6,903 bases of DNA from Actinomycetota bacterium (lineage in GTDB: Bacteria; Actinomycetota; Actinomycetes; S36-B12), in assembly GCA_009726075.1 (NCBI GenBank), contig WLND01000087.1, positions 1 through 6,903 of the forward strand, given 5' to 3'. The notes beneath the pieces are model-generated. The model made no database searches. It saw nothing but the letters and a program-made list of their open reading frames with translations, and was not told the origin of the DNA. The position numbers and the translations under genes are program-made. Below, in pieces: positions 1 through 5,135 of the stretch (position 1 is its first letter; every line of letters starts with the position of its first letter).

Positions 1-161
1 ACGAACCCCTCGTCAGCGAGCCGTTGCACGACGTCGCGAATATGCGGGACAAGGCCCCACCACTCCTGGATGACGATCACTGCGGGACCGCTGCCGCTCG
101 CCGGGGTGGCGAGGACCGCTGGAACCTGCTCGCCGGCCATGTCGATCGTGATCTGCTCCAT
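1..161 (-). CDS. Dienelactone hydrolase family protein, N-terminal part (3' end off the window)
   Basis: Translating the minus strand from ATG at 161 gives 53 complete codons that run off the left edge without a stop. The protein begins MEQITIDMAGEQVPAVLATP, then a hydrophobic strand PAVIVIQEWWGLVPHIRDVV (residues 26-45) and RLADEGFV. The Q32-E33-W-W-G block after a beta strand is the N-terminal hallmark of the dienelactone hydrolase (carboxymethylenebutenolidase-like) alpha/beta hydrolases; the Glu matches Glu36 of the Pseudomonas enzyme, which contacts the nucleophile. The catalytic Cys, Asp and His lie beyond the window, so activity cannot be judged. Family members are cytoplasmic and hydrolyse lactones or esters; the substrate here is unknown. 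No clear ribosome binding site precedes the start. The gene lies 57 bases after the LacI regulator on the same strand, so co-transcription is possible. Confidence 0.87.
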   Translation of the reverse strand, partial: MEQITIDMAGEQVPAVLATPASGSGPAVIVIQEWWGLVPHIRDVVQRLADEGF

Positions 162-218
162 TGCCCAAGTCTGTCGCAACGGGAGCGCCGTGACGAGGCA
201 CGCCGCCGTTCGCTCGCG

Positions 219-1226
219 TCAGGCGTCGAGCGGCGTGGTCGAGCCCCGAACGCTCAGGTGGGTCGGGACGATGACCGACTCGGCCGCGGTGCCGGCGGCA
301 GCGCCGATCTGCACGAGCAGCGCTTCAGCAGCGATGCGTCCGAGATCAACCACCGGCTGGGCAACGGTCGTGAGATCGAGGAGCTCGGACATGTCGTGAC
401 CGTCGATCCCGATCAGGGAGATCTCACGGCCCGGAGTCAGGCCATGGGCGCGCAGGGCTCGCATGGCCCCGAAGGCCATCTCGTCGGACATCGCGAAGAC
501 TGCGGTCGGCCTCTGGCGCTGAGTGAGCAGGGCGGTCATCGCCTGCTCGCCTCCCGCAACCGTGAAATGACCGAACGCCTCCAGCATGGGATCGGTCTGC
601 AGGCCCGCTTCCTGCATGACCTCGGCGAAACCCCGGCTGCGGTCGTGCTCGGCAGTGAACGGGGCCGTGATCGCGCTCCCGGCGATGACGCCGATGCGCC
701 GGTGGCCAAGGTTGACCAGATGCTGGGTCGCGATCCGTGCAGCGAGGACATCGTCGATCGTCACGCTCGGCACCCCCTGGAGCGAGACGCCGATCAGGCT
801 CATGGGCATGCCGAGGTTCACGACGTCGCGGAGTTCTGGATCGTCCGGCGGCACCGCGATCACGAGAACGCCGTCGACCCGGCGGCGAAGGCGCGGGGCG
901 GGCGGCTGCCTCCGGGGCGCATCGGGGTTGCTCACGCTCATCAGGAGCAGGTCCATCCCTGCGTTCTGGAGCACCGACTCGACCCCGGAGATCACCGTCG
1001 AGAAGAACCAGCGGGCGATGTACGGCGTGATGACGGCGATCGAACCGGTGCGGCCGCTGGCGAGGCGCGAGGCACTCGGCGAGATCACGTAGTCGAGGTC
1101 GGCTGCGATCTGCTGCACCCTGCTGCGGGTGCGCTCATCGACGTTCGGCAGGCCGCGGAGGGCACGCGACACGGTCGCGGTCGACACTCCCGCCGCCAGC
1201 GCCACGTCGCGAATGGTGATCCCCAT
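219..1226 (-). CDS. LacI/GalR family transcriptional regulator
   Basis: This 335-residue protein has the family's full length and layout. Residues 3-25 form the N-terminal helix-turn-helix (IRDVALAAGVSTATVSRALRG), with recognition-helix residues T16, A17 and R21. Residues 50-60 form the hinge helix, with Leu55 at the position that intercalates at the central CpG of the operator. From residue 62 on it is a periplasmic-binding-protein-like sensor: IAVITP, RRVDGVLVI (115-123), LGHRRIGVIAG (173-183), FAMSDEMAFGAMRALRAHG (244-262) and SLIGIDGHD (270-278). The sugar or other effector cannot be read from the sequence. ATG at 1226 is the only start giving the complete DNA-binding helix; no Shine-Dalgarno precedes it, and a promoter ends 8 bases upstream, suggesting a leaderless mRNA. 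Residues 105-114 are unusually rich in Pro and Arg (see findings). Likely targets are its own promoter and perhaps the hydrolase gene downstream. Confidence 0.95.
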   Translation of the reverse strand: MGITIRDVALAAGVSTATVSRALRGLPNVDERTRSRVQQIAADLDYVISPSASRLASGRTGSIAVITPYIARWFFSTVISGVESVLQNAGMDLLLMSVSNPDAPRRQPPAPRLRRRVDGVLVIAVPPDDPELRDVVNLGMPMSLIGVSLQGVPSVTIDDVLAARIATQHLVNLGHRRIGVIAGSAITAPFTAEHDRSRGFAEVMQEAGLQTDPMLEAFGHFTVAGGEQAMTALLTQRQRPTAVFAMSDEMAFGAMRALRAHGLTPGREISLIGIDGHDMSELLDLTTVAQPVVDLGRIAAEALLVQIGAAAGTAAESVIVPTHLSVRGSTTPLDA

Positions 1227-1234
1227 AATTCGGC

Positions 1235-1264
1235 AGTGTAGACATGCGCCGCCGCGACCGACAA
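1235..1264 (-). promoter_or_regulatory. Predicted promoter of the LacI regulator gene
   Basis: On the minus strand a -35-like TTGTCG (1264-1259) is followed by an 18-base spacer and a -10-like TACACT (1240-1235). Only 8 bases separate the -10 from the ATG at 1226, so transcription would begin at or within about three bases of the start codon. This is an inference from hexamer matches and spacing; no start site is known. Confidence 0.5.
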
Positions 1265-1273
1265 ACGATTACA
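1260..1273. promoter_or_regulatory. Candidate LacI-family operator
   Basis: The minus strand reads TGTAATCGTTTGTC. Against the general LacI/GalR/CcpA-type operator TGNAANCGNTTNCA it matches 8 of 10 defined positions, including the whole AANCGNTT core with its central CpG. It overlaps the -35 hexamer of the lacI-type gene and the stop codon of ppx, so binding would block the promoter. The regulator itself is the obvious candidate ligand (autoregulation). Confidence 0.45.
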
Positions 1274-2243
1274 TGTCGAGGGTCGATTGCGGCTCGGAGT
1301 TGCCGAATGCCAGCCTGTAAGCGATGCCATCCAGAATATCGCTTTCGCAGGCAATCACGGCTGAGAATCCGAAGGTGCGCATGAGCGACCGCAGCACCAT
1401 CGCGCCTCCGCCGATGACGTCAACCCGACCCTCGTGCATGTAGGGCAGCGCTCCTCGCTCCGCCCTGGTCATGCCCAGCAGTCGCTCCGTGGCCTCCTCG
1501 ACCTCGCCCAGGGTCATCACGGCGCCATGGAGCACATCCGGGTCGTAGGTGGGCAGGTCGAGGGCCATCGCAGCGACGGTGGTCACCGACCCGGCAACGC
1601 CCACGAGCGTCTTCGCCTCGGCCACTGGCACGCGCCGGGCCACGATGGAGAGCACCGCGCTCACGTCCGCTTCGACCGCGTCGATCTCCCCCGGGGTCGG
1701 CGGATCCGACACCAGATGGCGCTCGGTCATCCGAACGCACCCGACGTCAACGCTCACACTGTGGGTCGGCGATTCGATGCCGAGGACGAATTCGGTCGAT
1801 CCCCCGCCGATATCGACCACGAGCACCGGTGGCACCAGCAGGTGCGCCGGCAGTCCGCGCACGGCACCGACGAACGACAGACCCGCCTCCTCATTGCCAT
1901 CGATCACCTCGGGGATCACGCCAAGGCGCTCGAGCACTCCGGCGAAGAACTCCTCGCGGTTGCCGGCATCGCGACTCGCCGACGTCGCGACGAATCGCAG
2001 CGCCACGATCGGATTCTGGGCGGTCGATTCGCGAGCGATGATCGAGGCGAACTCGTCGCACGCCGCAAACGTCCGCTCCAATGCGCCCGGTGAGAATTCA
2101 CCGGTGCGGTCGATTCCCTCGCCGAGACGGACGATCCTCATGACGCGGACGACATCGCGCAGCGCTGCAGAGCCTGCGTCGCGCTCGGCAATAAGCAGCC
2201 GGATCGAATTGGTGCCGCAGTCGATCGCCGCTACCCGAGACAC
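1269..2243 (-). CDS. ppx: Ppx/GppA family phosphatase (exopolyphosphatase / pppGpp phosphohydrolase)
   Basis: A cytoplasmic enzyme of the actin-like ASKHA fold that removes terminal phosphate from polyphosphate and/or converts pppGpp to ppGpp. Counting from GTG at 2243 it has 324 residues, the size of the short, HD-domain-free actinobacterial type (compare M. tuberculosis Rv1026). The first phosphate loop is AAIDCGTNSIRLL (5-17); Glu119 in GNEEA matches the catalytic Glu; the second phosphate loop is VVDIGGGSTEF (142-152); further motifs are GVAGSVTT (215-222), VDVIGGGAMVL (274-284) and SDILDGIAYR (301-310). I chose GTG 2243 because GGTGGAAG lies 8 bases upstream and the family normally starts just before AAIDCGTNS; TTG 2261 and GTG 2258 are in-frame alternatives. 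It overlaps the DUF501 gene by 13 bases, implying coupled translation. Polyphosphate versus pppGpp preference cannot be decided from sequence. Confidence 0.93.
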   Translation of the reverse strand: MSRVAAIDCGTNSIRLLIAERDAGSAALRDVVRVMRIVRLGEGIDRTGEFSPGALERTFAACDEFASIIARESTAQNPIVALRFVATSASRDAGNREEFFAGVLERLGVIPEVIDGNEEAGLSFVGAVRGLPAHLLVPPVLVVDIGGGSTEFVLGIESPTHSVSVDVGCVRMTERHLVSDPPTPGEIDAVEADVSAVLSIVARRVPVAEAKTLVGVAGSVTTVAAMALDLPTYDPDVLHGAVMTLGEVEEATERLLGMTRAERGALPYMHEGRVDVIGGGAMVLRSLMRTFGFSAVIACESDILDGIAYRLAFGNSEPQSTLDM

Positions 2244-2725
2244 GGATTCGACTTCCACCAAGCGCCGAGCGCCACCAGCACTTCATCGCCGAGGGGGTTG
2301 ACCCCCGGCCCCGCCGCGAGCGCATGCGCGGCCAGCACGTGCAGGCACTTGACCCGGTTCGGCATGCCGCCGGCGCTGATGCCGTCGATCTCATCGACGT
2401 GGCCCAGCGCCTCGCGCTCGCTCAGGTAGGAGGCGTGGGCGGCCGCGTAGGCGTCGGCAAGGCCTTGGTCGGACGACAGCCGCGCCTCCATGTCGCGCAT
2501 GAGCCCTGCGGCCTCGAGGGTGCCGATGGCGCTGCTCGCCCGCGGACACGTGAGGTAGAACGTTGTCGGGAACGGGGTGCCATCCGGCAGGCGAGGCATG
2601 GTCTGCACGACATCGGGGGCACCGCAGGGGCATCGGTGCGCCACGCTGGCCATGCCCCGGGGGGCCCGTCCGAGCTGGAGTTCGACCGCCGCGATGTCCG
2701 CCTCCGTGATCGGCTCCCGCGTCAC
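2231..2725 (-). CDS. DUF501 family protein, function unknown
   Basis: 164 residues, essentially the full length of the family and a close fit to its conserved blocks: LQLGRAPRG (16-24), HRCPCGAPDVVQTMPRLPDG (30-49), PFPTTFYLTCPR (51-62), AIGTLEAAGLMRDM (66-79) and GGMPNRVKCLHVLAAH (119-134). No biochemical role is established that I know of. Visible Cys and His (H30, C32, C34, C60, C127, H129, H134) sit in the conserved blocks and could bind a metal; that is inference. No signal peptide or membrane segment is seen, so it should be cytoplasmic. The start is GTG 2725, which overlaps the ftsB stop in a GTGA tetranucleotide, so it is probably translated by coupling with the division gene. The homologous M. 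tuberculosis gene sits in the same place (Rv1025), between the FtsB-like and Ppx genes. Confidence 0.93.
   Translation of the reverse strand: MTREPITEADIAAVELQLGRAPRGMASVAHRCPCGAPDVVQTMPRLPDGTPFPTTFYLTCPRASSAIGTLEAAGLMRDMEARLSSDQGLADAYAAAHASYLSEREALGHVDEIDGISAGGMPNRVKCLHVLAAHALAAGPGVNPLGDEVLVALGAWWKSNPCLG
2252..2259 (-). promoter_or_regulatory. Ribosome binding site deciding the ppx start
   Basis: GGTGGAAG on the minus strand ends 8 bases before GTG 2243. It lies inside the end of the DUF501 gene, and it overlaps the upstream TTG and GTG candidates, which have no comparable site. This favours the GTG at 2243. Confidence 0.5.
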
Positions 2726-3189
2726 GGGGTTGGGGCCAGTGTCGGCGTTGCCAGATCGACGACGCCGGGCCCGAGCGGCGCCGACGGGTCGTCAGCCCGC
2801 TCGGTACCGGCCCAGAGCTTCTGGAACCAGTTCATGGACCGCACGACGACGAGCTCCGTTTCAGGTTCGACGAGCACCTTGCCGTCCGAACCGATCGTTG
2901 TGTAGCCGATCTCGCCCGGACGGACGAAATGGAGTCTGCGCCGGGCCTCGGCCGCGATGAACGCCGGATCCTTCCAGCGCTCCTGCTCGATCGTGAGGGC
3001 GTCGACCCGCTCCTGCGCCGACTCGACATCGGACTGGAGCCCCTCGATCTCGGTGCGCTGGTCGAACCACGAGCGCACCGGCACCGCCAGGGTCACGATG
3101 AGAATCCCCGCAACGACCGCCAGCACGCTGGCCCGGCCGGTGAGCGACCGGCGCCGGCTCGGAACAGCCAGGTCAGGGGTCTGGCTCAC
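2722..3189 (-). CDS. ftsB: FtsB/DivIC-like septum formation initiator protein
   Basis: A small bitopic membrane protein of the divisome; in this family the outer coiled coil pairs with FtsL and FtsQ to activate septal peptidoglycan synthesis. Of its 155 residues, 1-19 are a basic cytoplasmic tail, about 20-38 a single membrane helix (SVLAVVAGILIVTLAVPV), and about 44-72 a coiled coil rich in E, Q and D. Next comes the family's characteristic WKDPAFIAAEARRRLHFVRP (72-91) and GEIGYTTI. A possible amphipathic segment NWFQKLWAG (120-128) and a Pro-rich tail follow. The start is GTG 3189, which gives the usual short N-terminus; no clear Shine-Dalgarno is seen. The gene lies 32 bases downstream of eno and overlaps DUF501 by 4 bases. 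It can be named FtsB or DivIC; the synteny with Rv1024 supports the assignment. Confidence 0.92.
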   Translation of the reverse strand: MSQTPDLAVPSRRRSLTGRASVLAVVAGILIVTLAVPVRSWFDQRTEIEGLQSDVESAQERVDALTIEQERWKDPAFIAAEARRRLHFVRPGEIGYTTIGSDGKVLVEPETELVVVRSMNWFQKLWAGTERADDPSAPLGPGVVDLATPTLAPTP

Positions 3190-3221
3190 ACTGGCGATCG
3201 TCGCACAGACTCCGAACCGCG

Positions 3222-4499
3222 TTAGCGACCGAAACGCGGAAAGGCCGAAGCGCCGGCGTAGCGGGCAGCATCGTCAAGCTCCTCTTCGATGCGAAGGAGC
3301 TGGTTGTACTTCGCGACGCGCTCGGATCGGGCCGGTGCACCGGTCTTGATCTGCCCGCAGTTGGTTGCGACGGCGAGGTCGGCAATCGTGGTGTCCTCGG
3401 TCTCGCCGGAGCGATGCGACATCATCGACGTGAAGCCGTTGCGGGTCGCGAGGCTCACCGCATCGAGGGTCTCGGTGAGGGAGCCGATCTGGTTCACCTT
3501 GACGAGCAGCGCGTTCGCGGCGCTCTCGTCGATGCCGCGCTGAAGGCGCGTGGGATTGGTGACGAACAGGTCGTCGCCGACGATCTGAACGCGATCGCCC
3601 AGGGTGCTGGTCAGGTGAATCCAACCGGCCCAGTCATCCTCCGACATCGGGTCCTCGATCGAGACGAGCGGGAAGTCGGCGAGGAGGGACTCGTAGTACG
3701 CGGTCATCCACTCGGACGACCGCGAGGCGCCCTCGAAGGTGTAGGCGCCGTCGGCGTAGAACTCGGTCGAGGCGACGTCGAGGGCAAGGGCGATGTCGGA
3801 GCCAAGCCGCAGGCCGGTCGCGCCGACCGCCTTGGCGATGAGCTCCAGTGCTGCGCGGTTGCTCTCAAGGGCCGGGGCGAAGCCGCCCTCGTCGCCGAGG
3901 CCGGTCGACAGGCCCTGCTTCTTCAGGACGCTCTTGAGCGAGTGGTAGACCTCGGTGCCCTGCTGCAGCGCCTCGCTGAAGGTGGTGGCGCCGATCGGGG
4001 CGATCATGAACTCCTGGATGTCGACACCGGTGTCTGCGTGGGCGCCGCCGTTGAGGATGTTCATCATCGGGACCGGCAGCAGGTGGGCATTCGGGCCACC
4101 GAGGTAGCGGAACAGCGGAAGTTGCGCCGAGAGTGCCGCGGCCTTGGCGACGGCGAGCGAGACGCCCAGGATGGCGTTGGCGCCGAGGTTGGCCTTGTTC
4201 GGGGTGCCGTCGAGATCGATCATTGCCTGGTCGATGAGCCGCTGGTCGGTCGCGTCGAGGCCGATGATCTCCGGCGCGATCTCGTCTTCAACGGCAGCGC
4301 ATGCCTGCAGGACGCCCTTGCCTCCGTAGCGGGCCTCTCCGTCGCGACGCTCGGACGCCTCGAAGGCCCCGGTTGAGGCGCCCGAGGGAACGGCCGCGCG
4401 GGCAACGGTGTCGTCGTCGAGGAGGATCTCGACCTCGACCGTGGGGTTGCCACGGGAGTCGAGGATTTCGCGGGCGATGATCGATTCGATGAGAGCCAT
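3222..4499 (-). CDS. eno: Enolase (phosphopyruvate hydratase)
   Basis: Catalyses 2-phosphoglycerate to phosphoenolpyruvate plus water in glycolysis, and the reverse in gluconeogenesis; cytoplasmic, Mg-dependent. The 425-residue length is standard. The N-terminal block is IIAREILDSRGNPTVEVE (7-24), the mobile loop is SGASTG (39-44), and substrate or metal residues are H154, E163, E204 (GLGDEGGFAP), D241, E282 (SIEDP) and D309 (VGDDLF). The catalytic Lys is K334 in LLVKVNQIGS, followed by the signature SHRSGETEDT (361-370) and K385. All key residues are intact. ATG 4499 gives the family's usual N-terminus. There is no good Shine-Dalgarno, but a TAGGCT hexamer lies 7 bases upstream, so the message may be leaderless. 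It is the first gene of the compact eno–ftsB–DUF501–ppx cluster. Confidence 0.98.
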   Translation of the reverse strand: MALIESIIAREILDSRGNPTVEVEILLDDDTVARAAVPSGASTGAFEASERRDGEARYGGKGVLQACAAVEDEIAPEIIGLDATDQRLIDQAMIDLDGTPNKANLGANAILGVSLAVAKAAALSAQLPLFRYLGGPNAHLLPVPMMNILNGGAHADTGVDIQEFMIAPIGATTFSEALQQGTEVYHSLKSVLKKQGLSTGLGDEGGFAPALESNRAALELIAKAVGATGLRLGSDIALALDVASTEFYADGAYTFEGASRSSEWMTAYYESLLADFPLVSIEDPMSEDDWAGWIHLTSTLGDRVQIVGDDLFVTNPTRLQRGIDESAANALLVKVNQIGSLTETLDAVSLATRNGFTSMMSHRSGETEDTTIADLAVATNCGQIKTGAPARSERVAKYNQLLRIEEELDDAARYAGASAFPRFGR

Positions 4500-4506
4500 G
4501 CCCGCA

Positions 4507-4537
4507 AGCCTAGGGGGTCGATCCCCTCACGATGCAA
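4507..4537 (-). promoter_or_regulatory. Predicted eno promoter
   Basis: Minus-strand TAGGCT (4512-4507) fits the actinobacterial -10 pattern TANNNT and lies 7 bases before the eno ATG. A TTGCAT (4537-4532) is the best -35 match but has a long 19-base spacer, so the -35 is doubtful. The 95-base gap to the DUF1232 gene contains nothing else gene-like. Confidence 0.45.
4512..4527. repeat. 16-base imperfect palindrome inside the eno promoter
   Basis: AGGGGGTCGATCCCCT has five-base arms AGGGG/CCCCT and a self-complementary TCGA centre, with one mismatched pair. It fills much of the spacer between the predicted -35 and -10 of eno. No T-run follows on either strand, so it is more like an operator than a terminator. 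Confidence 0.5.
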
Positions 4538-4594
4538 CCGCTTAATCGCGCCCCAGCCCACCCGGCATGGGGGTCGGGACGCTCGCAGCGGGCG

Positions 4595-5026
4595 TCAGGA
4601 GTCGCGGCGATTGATGATGATGCCCTCGATGACGTCGCCCGTCGCCCCCTGGCCGGCAGCCGACGAGGTGCCCGGTTGGCCGGACGCCGAGGGTCCGCTC
4701 TGCTGATCCGCCTGTTCGGACCCTCGGCCGAGCCATGCCTCTGCCGACGACATCAGCACCGCCACGGAAAACGCCGCGATCGCAATATCGTCGCCGAGGC
4801 CAAACGGGCCGAGCAACACCTCGGGCATCAGGTCGATCGGCGACACCACATAGGCAATACCGAGCACCGCCGCCACGAGTCGACCGCGAGGCGCCTCGAG
4901 CCATCGCCCGGTGAACGAGTCGCGCAGCATGGGCAGAATGGCTGCGAGTCGCTGGCCGAGCGGCACGCGTCCACCGCTCGCCTTCACGGCCCCGGCGACG
5001 GTCATCGTGCGATTCATGAAACCCAT
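4595..5026 (-). CDS. DUF1232 (YkvA-like) membrane protein with C-terminal tail
   Basis: 143 residues from ATG 5026, chosen because GGAGGA sits 5 bases upstream and no family homology precedes this Met, although the open frame extends to 5275. The DUF1232 core spans roughly residues 40-100. A hydrophobic helix (RLVAAVLGIAYVV, 49-61) leads into the signature SPIDLMPEVLLGPFGLGDD (62-80), and a second hydrophobic helix covers 81-93. Family members are small membrane proteins of unknown biochemical role. Residues 101-128 are a Gln/Ser/Gly/Ala-rich, probably disordered linker, and the protein ends in an isolated hydrophobic peptide, GDVIEGIIINRRDS (130-143). The gene is upstream of eno on the same strand, with a 95-base gap holding a predicted eno promoter, so it is probably a separate unit. 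It is divergent from the pRiA4b ORF-3 gene. Confidence 0.88.
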   Translation of the reverse strand: MGFMNRTMTVAGAVKASGGRVPLGQRLAAILPMLRDSFTGRWLEAPRGRLVAAVLGIAYVVSPIDLMPEVLLGPFGLGDDIAIAAFSVAVLMSSAEAWLGRGSEQADQQSGPSASGQPGTSSAAGQGATGDVIEGIIINRRDS

Positions 5027-5030
5027 GCGG

Positions 5031-5037
5031 ATCCTCC
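5031..5037 (-). promoter_or_regulatory. Strong ribosome binding site of the DUF1232 gene
   Basis: Minus-strand GGAGGAT lies just before ATG 5026, with 5 bases between GGAGGA and the ATG. It decides the start against the much longer upstream open frame. It is the only strong Shine-Dalgarno in the window. Confidence 0.8.
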
Positions 5038-5061
5038 AGCCCTCCTGCGTCAGGTCACTCG

Positions 5062-5067
5062 ATGGTA
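5062..5067 (-). promoter_or_regulatory. Possible -10 element of the DUF1232 gene
   Basis: Minus-strand TACCAT is the best -10 match in the 109-base divergent intergenic region and would give a leader of about 30 bases carrying the GGAGGA site. No convincing -35 is present at 16-18 bases, so this is weak. Confidence 0.25.
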
Positions 5068-5120
5068 ACCCGGCCGGCCCTGGCAAGGCGCCGGTCAGGC
5101 CCACCCGGGGCGCCGAGATT

Positions 5121-5129
5121 TGCGATAGT
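5121..5129 (+). promoter_or_regulatory. Extended -10 promoter of the pRiA4b ORF-3 gene
   Basis: TGCGATAGT combines an extended -10 TGn with GATAGT (5124-5129). The GTG start at 5136 follows after only 6 bases, so the transcript would begin at or very near the start codon (leaderless). No -35 resembling TTGACA is visible, which is common for extended -10 promoters. Confidence 0.45.
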
Positions 5130-5135
5130 TGAGTC

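Noticed and set aside
162..218. Separate promoter or operator for the hydrolase gene
   Set aside because: No TANNNT hexamer, no credible -35 and no AANCGNTT core are present. The closest -10-like string, CAGACT, is too weak to report.
24..1241. Long plus-strand open frame of 405 codons opposite the LacI regulator
   Set aside because: It is antisense to a fully recognisable LacI protein, has no family-like segments and an odd His/Arg/Asp/Gly-rich composition. Such long shadows are expected in GC-rich coding DNA.
3414..4376. Plus-strand open frame of 320 codons opposite eno
   Set aside because: It mirrors the enolase gene, is low-complexity Gly/Val/Glu/Arg-rich, and has no promoter or ribosome binding site.
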